Source of the DNA: Chaenocephalus aceratus
Lineage: Eukaryota > Chordata > Actinopteri > Perciformes > Channichthyidae
NCBI GenBank assembly: GCA_023974075.1
Contig: CM043791.1
Coordinates: 7,449,767-7,513,766, forward strand
DNA length: 64,000 nt
Reading direction: 5' to 3'
Part shown: positions 12,147 through 24,957 of the stretch, one piece after another
Numbering within the stretch: the stretch's first letter is position 1
How the letters are laid out: each line of letters opens with the position of its first letter
Position numbers and translations under genes: made by a program
The notes under the pieces: generated by a model
Database searches by the model: none
Seen by the model: the letters and a program-made list of their open reading frames with translations, nothing else
What the model was told of the DNA's origin: nothing

Positions 12147-12772
12147 AGGTGCATTCACACCGCAGTACTTTCCCACAAAGGTTCATGAGAACTCTTTAGT
12201 ACAGATCGCGTTCACACCGGAATAAGTCCCTGGGGGAGGATTAGGCAAATGAAGCCGCTGACGTCACTTCTTCTTCTTCTGCTTTGGGTTTACTGGCAGG
12301 CCGAAAACCACTTCACGGCGTATACTGCCGCCCGGAGTCCCCGGCCGGAAGTCCCCGGAGTTGGGGGATTAGGCGAGTAAATCGCCAGAACGCCGACACC
12401 TCCTCATCTCCACCGCTCACATGTTTTATTTTGTGTTGCCATAAGTTAGTCTCTCTGCGTTTCTGCGCTGGGCTAATGCTAATGATGCTAATGCTAATGA
12501 TGCTAATGCTAATAATGCTAATGCGAGGATAATAAAATGGCGGCTTCACAACACTTTTTGGGAGTTTTACGGGGCGTGGTTTGCAATCCGCCCAGCCAAT
12601 CAGACATAGGAACCTTTTTCTCCCACGAAAGTCCCTGCTCTCTAGCAGGGACGGAAAAGGCGTTAAAAAGGTTCTCATGAACTAATTTTAGTTCTGGCTC
12701 TTTTTGATGTGAACGCGACAAAAGAGTTCTCATGAACCTTTGTGGGAAAAGTACTGCGGTGTGAATGCGCCT
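12147..12772 (-). mobile_element. non-autonomous TIR element, copy B
   Basis: Starts AGGTGCATTCACACCGCAG and ends with the reverse complement of AGGCGCATTCACACCGCAG. The interior is the inverted counterpart of copy A, including the short GCTAAT repeats (12475-12525) and an invariant segment ending ATGGCGGCTTCACA. No clean flanking duplication is seen. The open frames inside it are artefacts. Confidence 0.85.
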
Positions 12773-14702
12773 CTTGGGGCTTAATGGCACACAGGAATAC
12801 ACTTTATTACAATACATAATACATCAAAAACGATATATTGACCTGTAGTCAAATACTGTGACTGGTCTTTGGCATTCTTGTGGAACATGCAATAACTCCT
12901 GAAAGTAACCTTTAGTCCTAAAAGAACCTTATTTGCTAACTTTTAAACACATTATAATGGACACATCACCTGGCAAAGGAAATCAAACATGGCAGCCCAT
13001 CCTTTGTAATGGCGCCAATGGGGTGATCAATTGTACCAGGATCCACTGTGATCACACGTCGATGTATAGAAGGTATTTCATTCCATCTCTAGCTTTAAAC
13101 TCAGTTTCTTCACATGGGAATCAGAACATCTATAAAACTTCACTGTTTAAATATATTACGAACAGAAAGCCTCAGGCCCCGGTTTGATTTCTTTCCCTTT
13201 ATAACCAGTCAGCTCACTGACCGTTGCCGTTGGTTTGATACGCTCAATCTCTGTTAGTCCCACCTGGCAGGTAAAGCCCATCTTCAGCTGCTCTCTCCCT
13301 TCCCTTTCACACGGTCACGCCTTTATTTCTTTATCTCCGCTCCGCTCCCACAGGAGATCAGGTGCTAGGCAGCGGCCTGCACAGCGCCTTTTCTCCCAGC
13401 TCCTCTTTCCCTTTCTCTTTCTTCGTTAGCCAGGGAGTCAAAAAGAGGATGAGGGAAGGATTAGCTCATGAAAGCAAAAGTATGGTCAAAGAGACAGAAA
13501 GGGAGGGGAAAAGTGAAGGGGCACAGGAAAGGAGATTCTGCAGTCGGTTGCCAAGGATACCGGCGAGCAGCTGATTAGCGTGTGTGATGTGTGTGAGTGT
13601 GTCTGGGCCTGTTGGTCCATCTCTGTGGCTGATAAATGGTCCCGTACGACATGTGGAGAAAGGAGCATTTCAACGATCATTAGCAGCAGCTTCCGATTCA
13701 TCAGCTCCTGTGTCTGTTGCGCCGGTGTTGCACCATAACAAGCCGCAACACTCAAATCCCCTGATGGTGAAACCCCCTGACCATGACACACACACACAAA
13801 CAAAATGTTGATTACTACATCACATCCTGTTGCTTTTCAGCAAAATTGGGCTGGAGATAAATGTCACTTCAATAACTAGGCAACACTTTGCAAAAGCACA
13901 TTGCGTTCATATTAGCAACCTGAGGGGCAATCCAGGTTGTGTGAGCAGAGACATGTGGTCATCTCCTGTATTGCATCTATAGTATTTGAGACACCAAAAA
14001 CAAATACTTTTTAGTGAGGTCAGGAGAAATGACACAGGTCATTTCCATATGTTGTACGATGGTGATGTAAATATTGTAACACAATGGTATAAAAAATGTA
14101 TTTTCCTATACAAAGCCTCAGTGACAAAAAATAAGAATGTTATGGAGCTATGGTTACTTTGACAAATCCCCTGCACTGTAATTCATAGGGGTAACACGTC
14201 TGTGTAATACATGATACACGTAGACTTCCCCCTACACAATGACTCTGTAACTAACGAAGACATTTCACTCTTTCAAGGGATGCTTTCTAGAAATCCGCAG
14301 AGCACATGACATGCAAGCCACGGCGGCCACAAGCTAGATGAGGCACGCTGTCTGTGAGGAAGCTGAAAAGCTCATTCACATGCAGAGAAGATACCAGAAG
14401 GTTCTGAGTGGCTAACTGGAACACTCTTTATAGTGACTGAGAGCGGACAAAGGCTCTCTCCCGTGGACACATATATGCACTTTCACACACTGCGAGTGAG
14501 TGTGCCTCTGAATAGCTATGACAACGTGACACAATCTATCTAGATCAACCAGCTTTGAATCGGTTTCTCTTGAAGGAGTGAAAGTTCTTGAAACATGAGG
14601 AAGTCATGCTCTGAGGGCTAGTTTGTTATGATAAGAAGAAGGATGTAGGTGGGGTTTAGTGTTTTTAGAAACATTTGAGGAATCTCCAGGTCTAATATAT
14701 TC

Positions 14703-15010
14703 AAGGGGCCCTATTAAGCTGATTTTCAGGTTCATAATTGCATGTTTTGCCTCTACTCTGACATGCTTTAATGTTCAAAAAGTATATTTGTCCCATACTG
14801 CCTGTGGTACAACACCTCTTTTCACCCTCTGACTGTGTGAGAGCATTGGGAACATGGGATCGTAGCCTTTGCAGAGCATTCACATGGCTGCTAAGTATTC
14901 AACTTAGCAGCTGTTCTCGATACCACACACTGACTAAGTGAAACTGATTCAGTGACATAAGATACACATCTCTAAACTACCCTGAGAATGCTTTACATTC
15001 CCTTTGCTTT
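14703..15010 (+). repeat. GGGGCCC-family dispersed repeat
   Basis: Begins AAGGGGCCCTATTAAGCTGA and continues CAGGTTCATAATTGCAT and CATGCTTTAATGTTCAAAAA, matching the copy at 37963. The right end is not clear. Confidence 0.5.
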
Positions 15011-16319
15011 GGTTATGAGGGCCATATTGCATGCATGTGTGTGTTAGTGAGTGCATGAATGAGCAGACTGTCATCACATCCGCTGTCAGTCAACATGGAA
15101 TTCAAGAAAGGGAACTTTTTTCCCGCTTTGCCTTCTTAACTAAAGGCCACTGTTCAAACACATAGGAATATAAAGCGATACACTGTAGGCAGAAGCTCTA
15201 TTTCCATTCCCTCTTTTACAGGGTTGGCTAGAACTGAGCAGTGTCTCATAGAAAAAGAAGAGCACTTTGAGAGTTGACATGAAGCGGTGACCCAAAGGCC
15301 TGATGGTCCCTGACCTGACTTGTCACAAGGACGAGAAACTGTCCCGGCTGTAGTTGAGCAACACTTTCCTGGCAGTTGCAACACTAGGGATGTGCACACG
15401 CACACACCGCATGGCCTTGTGCACACAGTCAGACCTAAACGGCTGTGTCAGTGCTGCGTTGGAACACAACTCATGATGTGTTTTTGTTTATCGAGTTAAA
15501 TAACTGTTGCAACCTGGAGAGTTGGTGATGTTCTGGCTGCTTGAACCAGATGACGTCAGAGAGTTGAGAGTGTGTATGAATCGTAGAGTGCAGTGCGTGA
15601 ATGTGTGCCGTGACCTCTGCCCCACGTTGTGATTAACAGTCCACGAGGGGAACATGAGATCACAGTGACTCGGCAAGATCAAAGGAATCAGCAGATAACC
15701 GCCCTGAGGACATGGAGACACGCTGTCAACACTTGAATGGAAGGCTGAAGGCCTTACGGTAGCCATTTTGAGAACAATTATACTTCTGGCCTTTCTAGAA
15801 ATTAAACTTTGTTGTTCCATGCCTTTGTGGGGTACGCTTTCAGACTCCGTTTGATGGAATTTCAAATTCAGTTAAGGTGCTGAGATTATCTTTGAGATAT
15901 CTTTAGAACTTCACTGATGGTATATTCTCTTAAGTTTACATAAAGAAAGAAAACACCTGAATATAGTTCCCATTACGTTTCTTTATTATGCTTGCCAGAC
16001 TCAAATGAAAGCTTTGAAGTCCAATAAACTCTACTTTGATACAAAAAACCGATTAAAAGACAACAATTGTAATTGTGTCAAGGTCGATGTTTGAGCAACG
16101 GTAGAAAACCATTTCCACATCTCTGAATGTCCCACTAGATAAGTCCATTATTGTGAAAGGGATGACGCTTGGAATGACCAGTAAACTCTTCAAAGATATT
16201 TATGTACAGCTAAACTCTGTCTGGCCTTTGATACAGTGGTTAGACAGAGTGAAAGAAATATGACAGCATGCTAAGATGTTGTCCAAAAGCCTCTTCAAGG
16301 ACTCATTCTCTGTTCTGAT

Positions 16320-17725
16320 GAGATAAAGTCAGCCTGAACATCTAGAGCTACATCTAGCTAAATCCAAGTTCTGCTCCCCCACTTGGATGTTACCATCCCT
16401 GCGCTGAGGCACGGGGGTGGTAACATCATGGGACGGGGTCCGTCTCAGTGGCAGGGAGAACTTGGAGTCACAGCTCCAGACTACACATGTCCTCACAGTC
16501 ACACTGGGGCATAGGTTCCCTCCGGACAAGTCAACGAGCAAACCGCCTGATTGACCAAGTCCAATCCCTACTTGTACCCCAGAGAACACCTGTGGTGATG
16601 CCAGATGGCCGTTCAAACTCTCCCCATTAAGTCTGACTTAACTTGAGAAAATGTCAAGAAGATTTGGACTCCTGATAAAGTGTTTCTAAAAAAGTCATTG
16701 ATAAAGGCTACAAGTACTGGACATTATTACTTCAGGCTCCCACACATTAGCACCAAGCGTTGGCCACCCCATGAATAAAGTTTGGCTCTCATGAAAAAGA
16801 ATGGTCTCAGAGTTTAGAAGCAGCATAACCCTGTATCGAGAGTGTCATCGCCATCATATGATCAGACCGACTGTATTCCTAATTCCCTTTAGTACTAGTG
16901 GTTGCATGACGCCAGTTTAGATCTTTTCAGAATCAAATGAGTGTTCAAAAACGGCAACAAAGCCAACAATGTGAATGACTGTTCCTGCTTCTTATCAATG
17001 TCCCCATCATCTCCACGAGTTCCAGCCCTTCCTGTTGCTCCTCAAGGCCGTCTGCCCATTTTTACATCCGAATGACACTTTCCAAATTATTATCTTTGAA
17101 GGAACAAAGAAGTCAGGTCAGCTGGAAGAGATTCTATATGACCAGAAGGGTAGGAATGGCTTACGATCTAAGCACTAGGCAGAGAAAGCAAAGACATTTA
17201 CAGAGCATGAAGGGTGACTCGTGGTTTCAGGACTCTACTTCAGAAAGTGACGAGAGCAGACACAAGGACACCGTCGAGCACATAACCAGGAACATGGAAT
17301 CTATGTACGGTGCAATCAAAAAAGACAGACTGCTCAAGCGAACAGCCAAAGAGAAGAATACCCTTCTTATGAGAGGGAAATATGAAAAATACATATTACA
17401 CTTGCTGATGCTTGAAGAGCAGTGCATCCAGTCGCATCGTGTTGCTTAACATGTGCATGTTTTAAGTTGTTCTTCCATTGCCGATGAAGCTTTTTGACAC
17501 TGTATGAATAGGGCTCTTTTTGCACTGAATGGGGTTCTTTATACTTGCTTTATACAGGCAGCAGCTATTCCCACAAAAGGCATTGGATGTCATAGCTTGA
17601 AAAAAAATCAGATCAATTGGCGTGTTAATAACTTGTCAACCTTTCTTTGTTCTTCTTCTGCGTCACCCTCACTGAAACGTGGAGTTGGGCCGAAAAGCCT
17701 AACTTGCTCTAAAGAATGAGGACGT
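16320..17725 (+). other. unassigned stretch with weak open frames
   Basis: The longest frame (17072-17449, +, 125 codons) is rich in charged residues (KEKNTLLMRGKYEKY) but shows no family motif I recognise and no obvious splice partners. It could be an old retrocopy or transposon remnant, or chance. I do not call it a gene. Confidence 0.2.
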
Positions 17726-18129
17726 TGGCGTCCATCAGTCATTTATCTATTCCACTCTTTGGTTGACTTTGAGTTCTTGGCAAGATCACGGCCCCCTTAA
17801 GCGCAACATCGATACTGGCGAGGTGGTGGTGAGGGGGGGCAAAATAACTGCTTTGAAGTGTGGTGAATCGTTTCCAAGCGGCATCAAGGACACAAGACAA
17901 AAAATGAGGAAATTGAATGATTAAATTGAAAGGGTTGACTCTTGGCGTGTGTTCTGTGCCAACATCAATGTGTCTGCTTGCTAGTCTCTTTGTGGACCTT
18001 TGAGCGCTCCATGTGCGAGTGTATGAGCACGTGTTGAGCCGGCGGTGAGACCATGAATTAAAGAGAACATTAATGAGTCAGGACATGAGGGCTCAGACTC
18101 CAATCTGTTCCCTGTCCCACTCTGGGGGC

Positions 18130-18498
<369 letters not shown>

Positions 18499-18605
18499 CA
18501 AAGGTTCAGGAAAGCGAAAAGAGAAACATCCAAAGTATCTGAAGGAAAGAAGACGGGAATGTTCCTGAATTGATGTCCCACAGTGTGACCCTCCACCCTG
18601 TAGGC

Positions 18606-19689
18606 CAGGGGTGGGGAACCTCCGGCCCCCGGGCCGTATACGGCCCGCGAGACCATTTGGTTTGGCCCTCGAGGTAATTTATAAACGCAAAAAAGAAAAA
18701 AATTAAAGAAATCTAGACCGCAAAATAATTAAACAAGCGAGTGCCTGTTTTTCCTGGCAACGGTCATGGTCCTTGAACACAACACGAGCCTAACGTGTCA
18801 TCACGTGGTATATGTCTCGCCTGACAGGGGTGCAGTGCTGACTGAGAGCACCAGAACGCCACTCCGGGACTTCAAAAAATTGCAGTACCCATAAGTCCGT
18901 AGGCTACACATGTCGCAGTTTCTGCGTGGCTGTGTCTTTAGTTGTAAGCCCAGTGGCGATCTGCTCATCTGTCATTCTGATCATACAGTCAATAACTGTG
19001 TTGTTATTAGCATCTGGTTAGCTAGCTATGCTAACGAATATAAGAAGCTTTTTCTCCAACCAGTGAGGTAAAGGCACATCTTTATATGATCATTATACTT
19101 ATCAAAAAACAAGAGAATAAAGTAAACAGGTATAAAATACTATATGACAGTAAAAAAAAAGTTGTTATTAATAAAGAAGAATACAGTTTGAAAGGAGAGT
19201 GATTTGTAAAATATCCATAAAGAAAAAGTAAATCTGCTTACAGTTCTGTTTCATATGGGTGTTGAGAGATGTATCCATAGATCTCTTCATTTTGCTCTCA
19301 AAGTGCACCAGATTGATGCTTTCAACTTCAATATTTAAAAATCTTCCCAGGGGAGCATACCCCCGGACCCCCCTAGAGGAGGTTAGGTCCCCCCCCCACT
19401 TAAATCATGTCCACATGGATAGGAAACTAAATACATTTGCACACATCTTGTGTCCACATCTTTCTGTTTTGGTGGTCATGCAACAACTGTGCACGTGAAT
19501 GCATGCGCGAATCATGGTAAGATATCTGGATTAAGAGGTTGCTTTTTCTTTGCACAGCATGAAAGAAAGGCCAAATGAATGGGCTGTGATTTTAGTTTTT
19601 TTAAGCAGAGGTCAATAATTTGTACGGCCCTCTGAGGATGCTGAAAAAATTGAAATGGCCCTTGAGAGGAAAAAGGTTCCCCACCCCTG
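18606..19689 (+). mobile_element. hAT-type non-autonomous element, CAGGGGTGGGG family, long copy
   Basis: The left end CAGGGGTGGGGAACCTCC and right end GGTTCCCCACCCCTG are inverted repeats. They are flanked by a perfect 8-bp duplication CTGTAGGC at 18598-18605 and 19690-19697, diagnostic of hAT transposition. No transposase frame survives. A shorter sister copy lies at 38020-38614. Confidence 0.95.
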
Positions 19690-21326
19690 CTGTAGGCCCT
19701 CACCCCACCAAGACCTCCATTCCTGCCATCTGTCTGGATAGAGAAACAGACATTGAGAACGAAACAGTGAGATTGAGACAGAACAAAAAGGCACAGAGAG
19801 AAGCAGGGGTTGAGAAAGAAAAAGCGAGATGAAACTAGAACAAAAGCCAGAGGGTACCTGGCTGCGGGGGGGTAAAAAAGGCTGACGAAAATGACTGGAA
19901 ACTGAAAAGTGGGGAACCCTTGAGGAGTAAAGAACGTGGAGAGAGGTGCAAGTGGCAGCGGTGAATCCCACAGACACATTTCCTTGAAACGACACTTCCC
20001 ATCATTTTCATAAAGTTTGACGACATGAAAGAGAGCGGATCACTTCAGAACGTTTCTGTTCCCTCGTTCCATTATCTCTCTCTCTTATTGCGGTGCCACT
20101 GAAGATATCTTCCAACTTTATTGTTTTTACCCCCTTGGCCATTCAAAGGAGCCCGTGATGAATAAAACGGCAATGGCATCTTTATCATCGTTTAGTCCTC
20201 GTGCTATATGAGATTGGGTGGCGCATCGCCATGAAATACTCATCAACGCCTCTCTATCCGTTCCCCGGCTCTCCCACTTTAATGCATACCGTGAGACTCA
20301 CTAATCCCATGATATGCCTCGTAATCTGATCCCAGATATGAGCTTAGAGAGACAAACGGAGAGAGGAGAGATGGATAGAGAAGTGAAATGCAATCAGAGA
20401 GAAATGCGTAGGCTTTTGCGAGACGGAAGATGGGAAAAATTAAAAAGAATCCGTCGCTGGAGAGGGAAGGGATGTGGGCTGGAGGTAAAACGAGGGGGGC
20501 ATGCAGACAGAAGGAGGGGGAACACTTGCTCGTGACCTGAATTCAAAACTAAGCCTTGGAAAAAGTGGAGCAGCACAACCAAATGCAGCGTCTTCCCATA
20601 TCCAGCAGCAGCTCGTACAACATATAATCCTCCCGTATAGACTATACTCGCAGCCTAACCTATGACCTACATCCTGCCTCCTCATCTAGCTGAGTCACGA
20701 GCCTCCTCGCCTTCTGCATCTCTGACCCTCTTCTTCTTGGTTGTCTGCTGCCACACATTGCCAGACACTTCTATGGGGGTGCACGTATAACGGTGCACTA
20801 GTCTGATGTCTACCAGTCTGGCAGCATCGCTCTAATAGCTCCACGCTCTGCAGTGCTCTGGCAGTATAGACACACACACTCATCCATTACACAGCTGGAG
20901 ATCTGTCCTGTATACATAAACAGCATGTGGGTACGGAACATACGGACGTCTCGCTGCGGGGACACCAGTGTGTGTTTCTAAATGAGACCGAGAGATTCTG
21001 ATGCAGTCTAAATGCAGCAAATGTAATCATTAGAGGCTCTATTGATGTCTCACTGCTATGTGTGTTCCCCTGTGTGGTGTGTGTGTGTGTGTGTGTGTCT
21101 GTGTAGCGTGTGTGATGCTGCAGGGCTACAGGTCTTGCATCTCACATGACCAACAGACAAAAACTGTAAACACACAAGTATTTTTTACACGCACTTCATG
21201 TAACAACACAAGAACGCTTTGGTTCCTTGTTATACAGGCAAGAAAGAGTCCGTATATCTTTCACGTATTTACATAAACACAAGCAACACAGTCATGGAGC
21301 TGTGAGCACCTGACTCAATCTGTCTG

Positions 21327-21542
<216 letters not shown>

Positions 21543-21749
21543 CAACTAAAGTGGCCGCCATTGATCCCATGCAGAAAGGCTTTGGGGAGCATTGTCCGAG
21601 CGCGTGGATTCTATGCGTCACAAGTTACAAAGTGAGACAATGGCAGTGTCGCTTTCAGACCAGCCCGTCATGTTGCGCGATGGCTTTATCTGCAAAGCTG
21701 CAACACACCTGTGGGCACAATTAAAGAGCCAGGAAGGCACATTCCTGTC

Positions 21750-21751
<2 letters not shown>

Positions 21752-21807
<56 letters not shown>
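21752..21807 (+). repeat. (GT)n microsatellite
   Basis: About 28 GT units in the bcl2l1 intron, 211 bp from the (AC)n array that ends at 21540. The two arrays are thus complementary and could pair as an imperfect inverted repeat. Confidence 0.97.
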
Positions 21808-21809
<2 letters not shown>

Positions 21810-22327
21810 GCCACGGGTCCTTTGTTTGAGGTAGTCACATGACCAGTCTGACTTGGCGCCTTCCCCTCCTCTCTGCAGCACGCCATCGTACAATAAGATG
21901 TTGGAATGTAGGAGACAAAACAGCAACCTGAGCCACGTGCGTGAATACAAACACACAATCAGTTTGTGGACCTGATGACAGTGGTCCTAAAACAACAGGC
22001 GGAAAGCTAGAGAAAAACATCTCTGCTAATTAACCGCACGTGATCCATTAGTGATGAAGGCAAGAGGAGGAGGATGAAGGGAGATAAGGAGGGAGGGAAC
22101 GTGGGATGAAGGGATGGTGGCAGCTGCACAGGTGGGGGTGGTGAGCAGGGGATCAAGTCAGAGGGAATTGATCCCACCGGTGGCCACGTTCAGTGCGTTT
22201 TGATAAACTATCGGATACGGGAAAGATAACTGGAAGGCGGTGTTGACGGTGAGATTGACGAGGCGTGTGGCAGCATGTCTGCTCTACAATATGTCTAACC
22301 ACTATGGTCTGTAAGCTAGGGGTGTGG

Positions 22328-22476
22328 AGGAGGAGGAGGAGGAGGAGGAGGAGGAGGAGGAGGAGGAGGAGGAGGAGGAGGAAGGGCTGACAGGGCTGGA
22401 ATTAAATGAGCTCAAACATGATGAATAGAGGAGGAGGAGGAGGAGGAGGAGGAGGAGGAGGAGGAGGAGGAGGAGG
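22328..22476 (+). repeat. paired (GGA)n trinucleotide arrays
   Basis: Two purine-only GGA arrays (about 22328-22382 and 22429-22476) are separated by about 46 bp of GA-rich sequence. They lie within a strongly purine-biased region (about 22050-22620). Confidence 0.95.
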
Positions 22477-23222
22477 GGTACAGATCGGAATATAAGGGAC
22501 AGATCGATCAGTGGCGGCGGGAGGGTGGAGGAGGTGGAAGGACACGGGAGACAAACAGAGGGAGAGACGTATGGAAGATGAAGGGCAGGGGGGAGAAAGA
22601 GATGGAGGCGGGCGGGAGAGGTCCCAGGGGTGAGGTTTCCTGCTCCTCTGCGGTAGGGATCTGACTGTCTATCCGATGTGCATGTTAATTACAGAGAGAA
22701 AGAGAAAGAGAAAATAGGTCTGTGGAGGAGGATGGCACAAAGGAAGCTCAGGTGTTTCAGAACAAGTCAATGTCTTTGCCCTCTACGGGGGCTTTTAATT
22801 ACAGCCTCGGTGTCTTACTCACTTTACAAAACAGACCGTTTGCAAGCATTCATTATCACACATGCTGGAGATCAACAGTCCTCTGATGTTTAACTGCCGC
22901 TAAAAAGGTCAAAACAAACCGTATGTTCGTCCATTTCTTGATATATGCAGACTTCCCCTAAAAGCATCTTCTGGGGCTTTAAACACAACACTTGTTGTCT
23001 TTCGGTCGTGAATATACTGTATAGAATTGTTTTTAAATGCTTGGTACTTTCCTAAGACAACTATAAGCGAAGGAAACTTCTCTTAAAATAAGTAAATAAT
23101 GCATTTGATGGGGATTCTTTTCAGCTGCGGAAACGTTTGGAGAAGCCAGTCGGGGAATGTTTTTATATCAACAAAAGCCTTCAGTGCCAGTCTGTCACTG
23201 CAGCATCAACACTATCCAGTTC

Positions 23223-23982
23223 AAAGGGACCATGTAATGCTCATTTTCTCTTTTTGCTAGAAAAAAACACAGGGATTTGAGCCTTTGCAGCCCATTTACA
23301 TGCACACAAACTAGGGCTGCACGATTTTGGGAAAAAATGTATTTGCGATTTTTCTGACAAATATTGCGATTGCGATTTGCGATATTTATTTTTAAGCGAC
23401 CCAATGGAAGTTTATTGTAAAATGCGGCCATAACTCCGGCTAGGAAGGTCGTATCAACATACTCCTGTCTCTAGCACCCCCGCAGCCTGAGCTACGAGTG
23501 AAAGAACTAAACTTACATGAAACTTCCGTTGGGTTGCTTTAAAGTCAAGCTTCATTTAAAGATTCACCCTTTTAGATGTAGAACATGTGATGGAGCATTA
23601 CCAACCTGACTCAGATGGTTTGTTTCACCAAACCATCTAGGAAAGCTCCATTGGAAGCCATTTGGAAAGGGCAGGCACTTTCAAAAGCACTTGGCAGGTG
23701 ATTGGATCAATCTGTCTATCACCTTCTATCATGGGCCACTTCTGATTGATTAACAATGGCTGGTACATGTGGAGCACAGCACTTCTGATTGGTGTGGATG
23801 ACTGACACACAAGAAGAAAAAAAAAAATTGTAAAAAAAAAAAAAAAAATCGCAGGCTTTGCGATTTGATAATCGCATCATCTCGAATCGCGATTTCGATT
23901 TAATATCGATTAATCGTTCAGCCCTAACACAAACCAATATCACAGATTACAGGAAGGGAACACCCCAAAAAGCATAATGGAC
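23223..23982 (+). repeat. GGGGCCC-family dispersed repeat, split by a hAT element
   Basis: The left part (AAAGGGACCATGTAATGCTC) and right part (CCCCAAAAAGCATAATGG) match the ends and internal words (CATTTACATGC, TTACAGGAA) of the copy at 37963-38933. It is interrupted at 23312-23926 by a hAT insertion. Confidence 0.6.
23312..23926 (+). mobile_element. hAT-type non-autonomous element, TAGGGCTGCACGAT family
   Basis: Ends are TAGGGCTGCACGATTTTGGG and (reverse complement) TAGGGCTGAACGATTAATCG, flanked by a perfect 8-bp duplication ACACAAAC (23304-23311 and 23927-23934). Subterminal GCGATT/AATCGC words are repeated many times at both ends, as expected for transposase-binding subterminal repeats. 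No coding capacity. Confidence 0.95.
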
Positions 23983-23990
23983 TTTCTTTA

Positions 23991-24957
23991 TGCCCCTGTC
24001 ACACTGTCCCGAAATTGACACCAGATGGACACACGAATATAGAATTGTGAATTTCGCACGAAGATGGCCCCGAAGTTGGTCAACAGCTGAAGCAACAGCC
24101 GAAGCAAGTACGATGCCTACAGAAGGCCACACGATGGCACCCGAACCTCACACGGAAATACGGTCGTAGACGTTACTGATGATTTAGAATCTACTGTGCT
24201 AACATTTAAACATACACTTTATTCTTCACTTTCTCCGTCTTTATATGTAGATTAGAAGATATTACTTATCTCCGTCATGTTGTTTCCATAGCAACAACAA
24301 CTTCCTGTCAACAGCGTAAACTCACCTTCAAAATCAAAGCATCTAAATAAAACAGGAAGTTAACCTAAATTACATTTAAGACATACAACTGCAACGAAAG
24401 TAACAAAAACAATGTAATATCCTTTTCAGTTTCACAGAACACAAATTGGGTTATTTACATCATCTGTTTACATGATTTTGGTGTGCAATAAATGCAATCT
24501 CGATGTCATCGTAGTTCGTACTATAATACGATACGAAGACAATACGAAGGAAACAAGAAGCTGCCTGAAACAAGAAGCTGCCTGATTGTCTTAGGAAGGC
24601 AACACGACGGCAGTCGTATTGTCTTCGTGAGGCAAAAAATGCCCGATGGCACCGATGATCAGACGAAGATGACGCGATTTGACAAGATGCCCTCACAAGT
24701 GCCTTACGAAGGGAAAAATGGACACACGAATTCAACATGCAAATGTACCGTTGCAAGGTCTTTCGGCAATTCTTTGGCATGCCAAAGATTTTGCCACCGC
24801 TCACGAAGTTGCTGCCGGAGCCTGAGAAACTCCGCCGGCGGTCATACGATGGCTTAAGATGCCCTCACGAATGGCCCGATGTTGTCACGATCAGAGCCCA
24901 ATTTGAACATTTCGTGTGTCCATCTGGTGTCCATTTCGGGACAGTGTGATAGGGGCT
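23991..24957 (+). mobile_element. 967-bp inverted-repeat DNA element, likely TTA target
   Basis: Terminal inverted repeats of about 45 bp start TGCCCCTGTCACACTGTCCC on the left and AGCCCCTATCACACTGTCCC on the right (reverse complement), both continuing into ACACCAGATGGACACACGAA. TTA (or TTTA) flanks both ends. The interior is studded with CACGAAGATG / CACGATGGC / TACGAAG words in both orientations. No transposase is seen. A PIF/Harbinger-like origin is possible but unproven. Confidence 0.75.

Noticed and set aside
12313..12817. Overlapping 99- and 121-codon frames, and similar ones at 9922-10263
   Set aside because: They lie wholly or partly in copies A and B of the TIR element and recur only because the element recurs; no protein motif.
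17072..17449. 125-codon charged + strand frame as a gene
   Set aside because: No family motif, no splice partners and no supporting regulatory signals; left as unassigned.
19512..19995. Two hydrophobic minus-strand frames (155 and 127 codons)
   Set aside because: They overlap the right end of the hAT element at 18606-19689 and each other in different frames, with no recognisable family.
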